Positions 36,167 to 44,631 of a stretch of DNA of 64,000 bases are shown here, in pieces. Where the stretch lies: contig JADGDQ010000002.1 of NCBI GenBank assembly GCA_016744805.1, positions 1 to 64,000 of the forward strand. The letters are read 5' to 3'. Each line of letters begins with the position of its first letter. The first letter of the stretch is position 1. The position numbers were made by a program, and so were the translations under genes. This stretch comes from Sulfurovaceae bacterium (GTDB lineage Bacteria > Campylobacterota > Campylobacteria > Campylobacterales > Sulfurovaceae). Under the pieces are notes generated by a model. It saw nothing but the letters and a program-made list of their open reading frames with translations, had not been told where the DNA came from and searched no databases.

Positions 36167-36242
36167 GATCGCGTAACTCAGTTGGTAGAGTACTTCCTTG
36201 ACATGGAAGAAGTCGTTGGTTCAAGTCCAATCGTGATCACCA
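36167..36242 (+). tRNA. tRNA-Val (anticodon GAC), CCA encoded
   Basis: The cloverleaf can be drawn by hand. The acceptor GATCGCG/CGTGATC has 7 bp with one G-T. The D stem is ACTC/GAGT, and the anticodon stem CTTCC/GGAAG has loop TTGACAT and anticodon GAC at 36200-36202. The variable loop is short, and the T stem GTTGG/CCAAT has loop TTCAAGT. The discriminator is A, followed by an encoded CCA. The 3' end overlaps the stop codon of the convergent glycosyltransferase gene. Confidence 0.96.
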
Positions 36243-37148
36243 CTTATCCCACCATAGCGGATGCATACTCATCTTTTTTATCAAAAACTTATGGAAAAAT
36301 TTATGGTTTTGTCCTAATTTATATCCCAAATACTTCATTCCATTACGCAAAAAAAACTCTGGTATACGGTAAGAGAGACGCTCTTTGAGTAGATAGTTTA
36401 GTTCTGATTTGATATATCTTTTGCCCTCACCCTCTGCTTTGCCAAACTCTTTGGGGATCCATGACTCCTCTTTATGAAAGACACCTATATCAAAATATCT
36501 TCTAAACTCTTGGAGTATACTATAACTATGAGAGTGATAGACCTTGGCATCTGCACAGTAGGCGATGCTATATTCTGCTAGGAGCATCTTGGCACCTGCG
36601 TAACTATCTTCTCCTACTATTAGCCCATCTTTAATCCAGTCGATTTTTTCTAAGGCACTTCTTCTATAGGCAGAAAAACTATCAGATAAAAATGCTGTTT
36701 TGATGCCAAACTCTTTTTTATCTTCTAGTGTTCTTATATAAGAGGTGTTGCCATAGTTAAAGGCTCTTAGGTGCTTTCCAAAAGGGTTTGTTTGGGGGTA
36801 GGGGAGTTGTCTTCCATAGACTGCACCTACTTTTGGGTTTTCAAAGTTTTTGACAATGTTTTCGACAGTTTTTGTATTATAGGGGAGAGCATCTTGTGTA
36901 AGAAAAACAATTATATCTCCTGATGCCTCTTTGGCTGCTTTGGTGCGTGTGCCTCCATGGTCAAACTCATGTTGGGGAATTATAATAATATTGTTGGTAT
37001 ACTCTTTGGCTATTGTGGTGGTACTGTCCTTGGAAGAGGAGTCTATAATAATAAGCTCAAACTCTATGCTTTGGCTTTTGAGTGTATCTAAGAGTTTGGG
37101 CAGATAAGACTCTGCATTATAGGTAGGTATAATAAGAGAAATAGACAA
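36237..37148 (-). CDS. Family 2 glycosyltransferase (rhamnosyltransferase-like)
   Basis: The 303-residue GT-A enzyme has SLIIPTYNAESYLPKLLDTL at the start, IIIDSSSKDST as nucleotide-binding part, FLTQDALP in place of a DxD motif, and the GEDSY motif near residue 185. Similarity is to rhamnosyltransferases that build O-antigen or other surface polysaccharides. Its last two codons and stop (TGA at 36237-36239) lie within the tRNA-Val gene on the opposite strand. It is last in a four-gene minus-strand cluster for surface sugars. Confidence 0.85.
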   Translation of the reverse strand: MSISLIIPTYNAESYLPKLLDTLKSQSIEFELIIIDSSSKDSTTTIAKEYTNNIIIIPQHEFDHGGTRTKAAKEASGDIIVFLTQDALPYNTKTVENIVKNFENPKVGAVYGRQLPYPQTNPFGKHLRAFNYGNTSYIRTLEDKKEFGIKTAFLSDSFSAYRRSALEKIDWIKDGLIVGEDSYAGAKMLLAEYSIAYCADAKVYHSHSYSILQEFRRYFDIGVFHKEESWIPKEFGKAEGEGKRYIKSELNYLLKERLSYRIPEFFLRNGMKYLGYKLGQNHKFFHKFLIKKMSMHPLWWDKW

Positions 37149-37149
37149 G

Positions 37150-38175
37150 TTAAGTTCCTTTGATGGCTGTAGTGTAGAGAGGTTTTTCTATATATTTATA
37201 ATAGAGCAGACTAAAAGTTATAGAGATAAAAATAATCATACAGAGACCCAAAAGAGGAAGCAACACTCCCTCACCACTAAAGAAAGCTCTAAATCCCATA
37301 AAATAAAAAAGATTGATTATAATAAGATGAGAGAGATAGAGTGTATACGACGCATCTCCTAGGGCTACAGCATATCTATTGGCACTATAGATATTTTTTT
37401 GTTCTAGTATAAGAAACATAAGTGTAAGAAAAAATGCTCCTACTCCAAAGGTAAGGATTCGGTAGAGACCATTTTTGCTCTCGTAGTGAATACCATATCC
37501 GTATGCTACTACAATAACTACTATACTCAAAACCAAAACCCACCAACGCATAAGATACTCTTTGAATTGATACAAAAGCACACCGCCAAAAAATTCCAAA
37601 AGATAGGGAGAGTAGAAAAAACTACTTGGAAGAAGTGTAGTGGAGTGAGCTATAAGCACAAGTGTTAGAATGAGTAGAGTAAGAAGGGGTATAACTCTAT
37701 AGAGCTGTTGCAAAGAGAATAAAAAAGAAAATAGAAATAAAAAATAGAAATAGAGTTCATAACTCAGCGACCAAGAGATAGGGAGTAGAAGCTCACTCAT
37801 AGTGGTATTAAGCAAAAAGAATGAACCAACTAAATCAAAAGATGGAATCTTAGCAGGATTTGTAAACCAAAAGAGTAAAAAAGAAAAGAGAAAAAATGGC
37901 CAGTATCCAAGATAGATTCTAAAGAGTCGATGTTTCAAAAAAGTTCTGCTATTTTGGAGGGTTCTTGGTTTGTGAAATGTGGTATATGCCATAATAAAAC
38001 CACTAATCACAAAAAATATATCTACACCCATAAAGCCCCAATAGGCTACTTTATCTATTAGCACTAGAGTCTCACCCATCACTTGATAGTGGGGAAGGGC
38101 ATGGTGTAATAGTACCAAAAGAGCTGCTATAGCTCTTAGGAGTTGAATATTATTAAGAGTAATTTTTGTCTGCAT
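37150..38175 (-). CDS. Acyltransferase family 3 (OafA-like) membrane protein
   Basis: The 341-residue polytopic protein begins NIQLLRAIAALLVLLHHALPHY, the typical acyltransferase-3 start with the essential His. GFMGVDIFFVISGFIMAYT, RLFRIYLGYW and about ten hydrophobic segments follow. These enzymes O-acetylate (or otherwise acylate) lipopolysaccharide, capsule or peptidoglycan sugars. It lies 1 nt from the glycosyltransferase downstream and 3 nt from the large one upstream, so it is part of the same operon. Confidence 0.88.
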   Translation of the reverse strand: MQTKITLNNIQLLRAIAALLVLLHHALPHYQVMGETLVLIDKVAYWGFMGVDIFFVISGFIMAYTTFHKPRTLQNSRTFLKHRLFRIYLGYWPFFLFSFLLFWFTNPAKIPSFDLVGSFFLLNTTMSELLLPISWSLSYELYFYFLFLFSFLFSLQQLYRVIPLLTLLILTLVLIAHSTTLLPSSFFYSPYLLEFFGGVLLYQFKEYLMRWWVLVLSIVVIVVAYGYGIHYESKNGLYRILTFGVGAFFLTLMFLILEQKNIYSANRYAVALGDASYTLYLSHLIIINLFYFMGFRAFFSGEGVLLPLLGLCMIIFISITFSLLYYKYIEKPLYTTAIKGT

Positions 38176-38178
38176 TGC

Positions 38179-41100
38179 TTAGGAGTTTTGGAGTGATGCT
38201 ATATGTGCAAGGGTATTTTGTAGATAATCTTTAGATATAACCACACCTTTACTATACTCTTTGACTCGTGAGGCAGGAGCTCCCAAATCAAAAACCATCA
38301 AAGGAAGCTCCATCATCATAATCTCACTAGTTGTATAAGAGAATGTTTCAGGACATACAGAGGGTATCAAGAATATATCAATCGCCTCTTTTTGGATAAT
38401 AGTTGGGAGTTGGTCTCTTTGGTATCTTCCTGTAACGCGGAATGCATCACTAGAGATATTTTTGGAGATTTCACCAATAAGAACTATTTTGATATTGAGT
38501 GCATCTTTTTCTATAGAATCAACAAGTGCCTCTATAATATTCGCCCCTTTGGCTTGGTTGATAGCTCCTAGTATACCTATGGTTATAGGGGCATCTTTGG
38601 GTTTTTTGGCTACTGTAACAGGGGGTAGGGGGGCTACTTGGTGGGGTGTAATCTCTATTTTTGAACTATCAAGAGTTTTGTATGCACGCAATAAAATCTC
38701 TTTTGAAGAGCTAGAGAAACAGATTATTTTGTCTGCTAGGGTAAGTATATTCTCCCAATCGCCTCTCCATTGACGCATATCCACGCCATCACTTACAAAT
38801 GTACGCCACTCTAAATCATTTGTTTTCATACAGTTTTGACACTCTTGGAGTCCATGAGGTACCTCACAAAAGACTCCCTTAGGGTCAAGAAGCGTATAGT
38901 TTGGACAGAGAGCATAGTAGTCATGAATAGGGACAATAAGAGATGCTTGATTTGTATCTGTTAGCTCCTCTATCCATTGTAAGATTTGTGATGGTTGCTC
39001 AAAAGAGACAATATTATTGATAAATATCTCACCAAATTTAAGGTGAACAAAGAGTTCTTTGAGTGATTTGAGTGTTTGGAGTATAAAGGAGTAGTTATAC
39101 TCTTTGTACTCAAAATAGACTCTATAGTTACTTGCATAGTAGTCATAGACTAGATGAAGTATTTTTTTGTTTTGCTCTCTATACTCCTCTTTTCGTGCGG
39201 TAGTATAGTGGTTTGCTCCGCCACCTAGGGCTTGGTCTATAATGAGATGCAGAGGCTCTTTATCGTGAGAAGAGGCTACTACTACCATAAGTTGTCGGAG
39301 TATTTTATGGGGGTCTTTGCCTACATAGGTTTGAATATCTTTATCGTAGTTAGGATGCTTATGCAAAAGTTTAATAGCATTCTCTTGCATAAGTCGCTTT
39401 TTATCTTCAGCCGAAAAAGAGCCACCATGTTTATGATAGACAAAAAGATTTGGAACCATAAGATTTTCATAGCCATGAATAATTGCTCTTTGACACCAAT
39501 CATTCTCTTCTCCATAGCCTCTTCCAAACTCCTCTTCTACAAAAAAGCCTATCTCTTGGATAAGATTATAGTTTACTCCCATACAAAAACCAACTCCCGT
39601 AGGAACTTTGCTATAGAACTTATCAGGATTTACCTCTTTGAAAACAGCATCTAGTGCATCTACACTCATGCCCTCAAAGATATTATTATCGGCAATAAAG
39701 TTAGGGAAACTTGCTATTTGCCCAGAGTTTGTAAATGGGGTAGTTGTTGCAATATTTTCCATTTGCAAAATAGGGTACATCAACCTCTCTACCCAAAGCT
39801 CTGGAACTTCTGTATCTGTATTAAGAATAAGAAAATGGTCTTTGGTATAGGTATATGCTTCATTAACACTCTTCACAAAACCCAAATTAACCGCATGGTC
39901 TACAAAAATAGCCGTAGGGTGTTTTTCTAGTCGTTTGAGAAGCAGTGGTTTGACTCTCTCATCAGGGCTACAATCATTAACCACTATTAGTCTATGAGGA
40001 GCAGAGGTATTTTTTTCGAGGCTATCAAAAAGTGGCTCTAAAAACTCATATCCATTATAAACAGGAATAATAATATCAATAATTCTATTTTCGATTGTAT
40101 ACTTATTATTATCATAAGCTTTAAAGTACTCTTGGGGTTGAATAGATGGGGTATTGGTGGAAGAGAGAGTGCTTTGTTCTGTTTTCTCTTTGGTTTTACT
40201 CCATAAGTAGCCAATCTCTCCTCGTTTGAGATAGTAAAATACTTTTTTGAGTAGAGCAGGGTTTTTTTGGACAGCTCGCAAAGGAGAGAGAAGTTTTTGT
40301 GGAGCAAGTCGTTTGAGTCTATTTTTGATTCGTAGTGATTGTGCTATGGCTTGAAGCTCTTCTATTTGATTACTTAGAGTTTGAATATGAGTATGCTGTT
40401 CTTGGATGAGTTGCTCTTTGTTCTCTACAGTTTCACCACTAAGTGCCAAGAGTTCTTCAAGTTTTTGGATAGTCTCTTCTTGTGCTTGTATCGTTGCTTT
40501 TTGCTCTGTTATAGTTTGTGTTGGGTCTATTTTATCTTTGAGATAGTAGTGCTGTATCTGATAAAAAGAGTCTCTATTAAGGACATATCCTAACAAAAAA
40601 GCATCCTCTTTGGCTCTGAACTCTTTGAGTTCTGTAGGATTAAAATATTTCTCTACAAGCCCTTTTTGATTAAGAGAGCTAATAGCCCTAAAGTAGACAT
40701 ACTCTAGCATCAATGGCATCTCAAAAACCCACTCATAGTCTATAATATAGATTGTCTCACCACTATAGATAATATTAGAAAAAATAAGATCAATATTACT
40801 ACAGCCCTCAAAATAGAGGTCACTATTAGAAAGGGGTCTATTATCTCCAAATATTTTATGTTGGTCACTATGGAGTGGAGTACTACTGTTGCTAAAGCTA
40901 CTTGCTACAAGCTCTTTATACTCATCAATAACTCTGTATGCTTGTGTAGGACTTGTCTCTAAAGATTGATAAAACTTACTCTCCAAACTTACTCCATCAA
41001 TAAACTCAAAAGTCAGAGTTGTTGGAGTCTCTTGAATAATTTGGGCTAGTTTGACCTTGGGGTTAATAATACTCTTTGAAAGGAGTGCATAGTTCTTTTT

Positions 41101-41241
41101 CATCTGCTCTAAGTGAGCTATAGACTCTTGGCAAGATGCCTCTTTTTTGACATACTTTTGACCATTCTCTTCATATACAGTTGTGGTTAGTTGGAACTCT
41201 TTGGCTCTTGCACTACTGTTTTTGACATAGTATACTTTCAT
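38179..41241 (-). CDS. Multi-domain glycosyltransferase: kinase-like, coiled coil, GT2 and a second GT module
   Basis: The 1020-residue protein has four visible parts. Residues 1-220 look like a small-molecule-kinase-like fold (TFEFIDGVSLESKF, HSDQHKIFGDNRPLSNSDLYF, IYIIDYEWVFEMP), with the DYEW acidic motif as in lipopolysaccharide kinases. Residues 245-300 form a Gln/Glu-rich coiled coil. Residues 388-640 are a GT2 domain (DIIIPVYNGYEFLEPLF, NDCSPDE, LNTDTEVP, GRGYGEENDW). Residues 680-1020 look like a GT-B glycosyltransferase (ITIGILGAINQAKGANII, SVCPETFSYTTSEIMMMELP). It probably adds and modifies several residues of a surface glycan. The kinase-like assignment is the least certain. Confidence 0.8.
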   Translation of the reverse strand: MKVYYVKNSSARAKEFQLTTTVYEENGQKYVKKEASCQESIAHLEQMKKNYALLSKSIINPKVKLAQIIQETPTTLTFEFIDGVSLESKFYQSLETSPTQAYRVIDEYKELVASSFSNSSTPLHSDQHKIFGDNRPLSNSDLYFEGCSNIDLIFSNIIYSGETIYIIDYEWVFEMPLMLEYVYFRAISSLNQKGLVEKYFNPTELKEFRAKEDAFLLGYVLNRDSFYQIQHYYLKDKIDPTQTITEQKATIQAQEETIQKLEELLALSGETVENKEQLIQEQHTHIQTLSNQIEELQAIAQSLRIKNRLKRLAPQKLLSPLRAVQKNPALLKKVFYYLKRGEIGYLWSKTKEKTEQSTLSSTNTPSIQPQEYFKAYDNNKYTIENRIIDIIIPVYNGYEFLEPLFDSLEKNTSAPHRLIVVNDCSPDERVKPLLLKRLEKHPTAIFVDHAVNLGFVKSVNEAYTYTKDHFLILNTDTEVPELWVERLMYPILQMENIATTTPFTNSGQIASFPNFIADNNIFEGMSVDALDAVFKEVNPDKFYSKVPTGVGFCMGVNYNLIQEIGFFVEEEFGRGYGEENDWCQRAIIHGYENLMVPNLFVYHKHGGSFSAEDKKRLMQENAIKLLHKHPNYDKDIQTYVGKDPHKILRQLMVVVASSHDKEPLHLIIDQALGGGANHYTTARKEEYREQNKKILHLVYDYYASNYRVYFEYKEYNYSFILQTLKSLKELFVHLKFGEIFINNIVSFEQPSQILQWIEELTDTNQASLIVPIHDYYALCPNYTLLDPKGVFCEVPHGLQECQNCMKTNDLEWRTFVSDGVDMRQWRGDWENILTLADKIICFSSSSKEILLRAYKTLDSSKIEITPHQVAPLPPVTVAKKPKDAPITIGILGAINQAKGANIIEALVDSIEKDALNIKIVLIGEISKNISSDAFRVTGRYQRDQLPTIIQKEAIDIFLIPSVCPETFSYTTSEIMMMELPLMVFDLGAPASRVKEYSKGVVISKDYLQNTLAHIASLQNS

Positions 41242-42132
41242 CTACTCTCCACAGATTACCAAAAATGAGTTTGCAAAAAACTCAAATTGGTTATTTTTTA
41301 TAATGCCTTCAAAGGCTTTGGTTTCATTAAATAGCTCATATCGTTGGGTATCAAAGTTTGGGGCTTGTGAGAGCTGTGCATAGTAGCTAGGAAGCCACTC
41401 TTGGCTATATATCTCTAAAGGCATTTTATAATCAGGATGTGGATAATAAAACTCTTGTATAGGGTATCCACTCTGCAAGAGAAGTTCCTCTAACTCATCT
41501 TTACCAAAGGTACAAACACTCTTATTTCCCTCGTATCCTGTAATACTATCAAAGACTTTATTTGTATGGTCTTCATTTGCACCTGCAAAATATTTGAGAC
41601 CATAACGATTTTCAATGGCAATAATAAGTTTTCCGTTTGGTTTGAGATAACTTTTAATCTGTTTGAGAAAATCTTTATATGGCTCATCTGTATGCGTAAA
41701 AGAACCAGCATACTCAAGCACACCATTAAGTGTAATATAATCAAACTTCTCCTCAAATTTCATATCATTAAGGTTGCCTACTAATATCTCCAAATTGTCA
41801 TACTTTTGATGTCTTGTATGGTTGATTAAGGCTCTTCTTTTAGAGAGTTCTACTACTTTGACACTCTCTAGCTTTTCACATAATGCCCCAGTGATAGCAC
41901 CACACCCACCACCTATCTCTAAGCAGTTAGCCCCCTCTTCAAAAGGGTACCAGTTGATAATATTTTGACGAATAGGGGAGAGATGATAGAGTATAGCCCA
42001 GCGACTCTCTTTGGAAAGTATTGAATCATACTCTGTGTGGTTTTGTACAATATGAAGAAGCTCATCTTCAATATCACCATCACTATAAAAGTCCTGACCA
42101 CTGTAAAAGTCTAAATTAAATATTGCACCCAT
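41242..42132 (-). CDS. Class I SAM-dependent methyltransferase
   Basis: The 296-residue protein has SAM motif I CLEIGGGCGAITGAL (about 70-84), motif II VKVVELSKRRA, NLNDMKFEEKFDYITLNGVLEYA, and KPNGKLIIAIENRYGLKYFAG after it. It is the first gene of the surface-glycan cluster and ends directly before the large glycosyltransferase, so it probably methylates a sugar or a glycan terminus. The substrate cannot be read from the sequence. AGAGG before the ATG is the ribosome-binding site. Confidence 0.85.
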   Translation of the reverse strand: MGAIFNLDFYSGQDFYSDGDIEDELLHIVQNHTEYDSILSKESRWAILYHLSPIRQNIINWYPFEEGANCLEIGGGCGAITGALCEKLESVKVVELSKRRALINHTRHQKYDNLEILVGNLNDMKFEEKFDYITLNGVLEYAGSFTHTDEPYKDFLKQIKSYLKPNGKLIIAIENRYGLKYFAGANEDHTNKVFDSITGYEGNKSVCTFGKDELEELLLQSGYPIQEFYYPHPDYKMPLEIYSQEWLPSYYAQLSQAPNFDTQRYELFNETKAFEGIIKNNQFEFFANSFLVICGE

Positions 42133-42229
42133 AGCTACCTCTAAAAGAAAGTTAATAAAGAGACATCATAACATAATATTGGTTAGAGGGTTTTTGGAGA
42201 GAGGTGTGAAACTTTATCATTGAGCTTAT

Positions 42230-43552
42230 CTATATTAGAATATTATCTAAATTAATTAAAGTTTCAATTGTGCGTTCAACTTCACTTTTATAAATTTCTG
42301 TACTATTGTAATGTGAAGCATCATTTAACAATACGCGTTTAAATGTTCTTAATTTAAGAAAACTATCTATAATCTCTTGATTTTTATCTATAGATTTTGT
42401 CTCTTCATAGTTTTTTGCTTTTTTTAATAAAGTATCTAAGTTTGAAACTTTACATCTTCTATCTAGTATCAATTCTTTGGGTAAAAAATCACAGAGTAAT
42501 TTTTCTGTATATTGTCTTAAAATATTTGCACTACATCCATAATTTTGTGTCTCTTTTTGATAGATTGCCTGAGTCATAAGTGAATTAGATTGCTTAATAA
42601 AAGGTACTTCATAGCCATCTTTTTTATTTACATATATCTCATAAGCTTTTAAATTCATCTTCTCATTTATTAAATCATACAAAGCTTTTTCATGAGTGAA
42701 GAAAAATATTTGAAAGTCACTAAATTCACTTTCTAATATTTTAATTAGACTTAACCTATTGTTCATATCTAAAGAGATAAGTAAATCATCTAAAACTAAT
42801 ATTTTGAGACTATCCTCTTCTAGCTTGTTAAACTGTTTTTTAATAATAGCAAAATAAATACTCATAGCCAATGCTGATAACCTAGCTTCATTTAGAAAGT
42901 TTTGATAATCTTCTAGCTTCTTATCAAAATACTCTATTTCCAAATTTACTTTATGAAATCCAAAATTAAAGCTTATCTTTGTAAGTTTAAAATGTTGCTC
43001 AAATTGTTCTAAAAAAATATTAATCTCATCAAACAACTCGTCTTTTAAAATCTTTTCAAAAACAGAGAAGTAATTCTCATCTTCTTCTTCTTTTAAGTTT
43101 TTTAGAATTTTATTTTGACCTATTGGATATTCAGATAATATATTTTCAAAAAACTTATATAAATTCTTTTTTTCTTCTTGTTGAGTTGAATAAGAGACTT
43201 TAAGTAAGGATTTATAATCCATTATAGGTCTAGGAATAGATAATTTACTGATAAAATCAAAATCATTCTCCAAACTCAAATGGTCACTATCTATTTTTAG
43301 TGTCTCTTCATTATTAAACTCAAACTCTAAGTAAGTATCATCTTTTTTAAATATATTCACATTCTTTGCAAATTCTTCTTCTGATAGTGTTGGTGTAGCC
43401 AAAAACTCAAAAGCCTTGTAGAGAGAACTCTTCCCACTCCCATTTTCTCCATAAAGAAGCATACCTTTTGCATTGGGTTCAAAAGTATTATTTTCCTCAT
43501 CATCTGTAAAAAATCTAAAATTATTTAGTTGTATTTTCTCTATTTTTATCAT
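42230..43552 (-). CDS. RecF/SMC-like ATPase B of the defence island
   Basis: The 440-residue ATPase has Walker A LYGENGSGKSSLYKAFEFL (about 32-50), Walker B LKILVLDDLLISLDMNNR with the unusual LDD...SLDMxNR form, and H-loop FFTHEKALYDL. A C-terminal helical domain has YGCSANILRQYTEKLL and a late NDASHYNS motif. It is clearly a shorter paralogue of ATPase A (44628-46247): both share NEARLSALAMS / NEAKLTAIALS and the same Walker B. It is the last gene of the island operon and overlaps the truncated methyltransferase gene by 4 nt. Such ATPases often license nucleases in defence systems; the role here is inference. Confidence 0.72.
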   Translation of the reverse strand: MIKIEKIQLNNFRFFTDDEENNTFEPNAKGMLLYGENGSGKSSLYKAFEFLATPTLSEEEFAKNVNIFKKDDTYLEFEFNNEETLKIDSDHLSLENDFDFISKLSIPRPIMDYKSLLKVSYSTQQEEKKNLYKFFENILSEYPIGQNKILKNLKEEEDENYFSVFEKILKDELFDEINIFLEQFEQHFKLTKISFNFGFHKVNLEIEYFDKKLEDYQNFLNEARLSALAMSIYFAIIKKQFNKLEEDSLKILVLDDLLISLDMNNRLSLIKILESEFSDFQIFFFTHEKALYDLINEKMNLKAYEIYVNKKDGYEVPFIKQSNSLMTQAIYQKETQNYGCSANILRQYTEKLLCDFLPKELILDRRCKVSNLDTLLKKAKNYEETKSIDKNQEIIDSFLKLRTFKRVLLNDASHYNSTEIYKSEVERTIETLINLDNILI

Positions 43553-44631
43553 TTCTTAACTCCATTTATTACTTTAACTACAGAAATAACTCGACTATAT
43601 ATTAAACCTCTCCCAATAGTCTTATTATTATCCAAAACCTTATACACTTCCTCTATCTTCTCACTATCAAACTCGCCTAGTACTTTGCTCACCTCATCAG
43701 AGATAAAGCAATCCCCTTTTTTCATCTCATCTGCAAAATACAAATCATACACCATACCGTTAATCACACTTTCAAATAGCGAGGCTTCTAAGCTCAAATC
43801 ATTCTCTTTGGCAAACATCACATAATCCACCAAAATCTCAAAGGGCTTTTGAGCTTCTTTTGAGATTTCAAATTTTTTTAATTTATCAATATCTTCAAAA
43901 TCTATAATAGATTTATAAAAACTTAGTACCCTATAGTTTAAAAATGAAATAATATTTAATAGTCCCATATTTTCAATTTTATGTTTTATCTCTATCTGTT
44001 TTAAAGATAAAAATTTAAACTCTTTAATAGATAAGTCATTCATCAAATAATTATAACTATTTTTATGTGTAAAATCTGTTATATTCTTGCACTTATTCGT
44101 TATTTTGCAATAGATAAAATCAAAGCTTTTATTTTCTGATTTTTGACAAGTCAATATACTTTTATCATTAAAATCAATATATTCTAAAATATTTACATTA
44201 TTTAAAATAAAATTTCTAAAATTCTTTGCGTATCGTGCTTTAGTATATTTACTATCAGTATAATAACTTAATATTCCACCCGCTTTAAGCAGTCTAAATC
44301 CTTTTTCAAATAGATATACATTCAAATCTGCTGTTTCAAAATATGATTGGTAGTTTATAAGCAAAGGCTTAATAGATTTTATTTTCTCTTGTCTCGTATT
44401 GGGTGGGTTTCCTATAATTAAATCAAAACTATTATCCAATAAGTTTTCATCTATAAAAAAATCAAAGTTTGAGACACTTACACTACTTATATTTTCAGCT
44501 TTAACATCTAAGTCTATTAGAATATCCCTATATAAGTCTATCTCATTATAGGATATCAATACTTTGATATTTTCTTTGTGTTGTATTTTTTCAACAGCAC
44601 TTTTAGATTGATATTCTAGTATATCGTTCAT
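43549..44631 (-). CDS. Truncated second adenine methyltransferase paralogue (NPPN instead of NPPY)
   Basis: The 360-residue protein matches the C-terminal half of the 1127-residue methyltransferase of the island. Residues 70-170 follow FDLIIGNPPNTRQEKIKSI...LLKAGGILSYYTDSKYTKARY, and the ends share ISKEAQKPFEILVDY. It lacks the N-terminal domain and the DPAxGSG SAM-binding motif, and the catalytic NPPY is NPPN (75-78), losing the aromatic residue that holds the flipped adenine. Most of the target-recognition region is also missing. It is most likely catalytically dead. Yet there are no frameshifts, and it overlaps both flanking ATPase genes by ATGA-type 4-nt overlaps, which suggests it is still made. 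A DNA-binding or regulatory role is possible. Confidence 0.75.
   Translation of the reverse strand: MNDILEYQSKSAVEKIQHKENIKVLISYNEIDLYRDILIDLDVKAENISSVSVSNFDFFIDENLLDNSFDLIIGNPPNTRQEKIKSIKPLLINYQSYFETADLNVYLFEKGFRLLKAGGILSYYTDSKYTKARYAKNFRNFILNNVNILEYIDFNDKSILTCQKSENKSFDFIYCKITNKCKNITDFTHKNSYNYLMNDLSIKEFKFLSLKQIEIKHKIENMGLLNIISFLNYRVLSFYKSIIDFEDIDKLKKFEISKEAQKPFEILVDYVMFAKENDLSLEASLFESVINGMVYDLYFADEMKKGDCFISDEVSKVLGEFDSEKIEEVYKVLDNNKTIGRGLIYSRVISVVKVINGVKK
43822..43868. repeat. 47-bp repeat, copy 1 (in the truncated methyltransferase)
   Basis: This segment, encoding the shared KEAQKPFEILVDY part, matches 46598-46644 at 45 of 47 positions in the same orientation. Nucleotide identity this high, in otherwise diverged genes, points to recent duplication or gene conversion. 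Confidence 0.8.
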
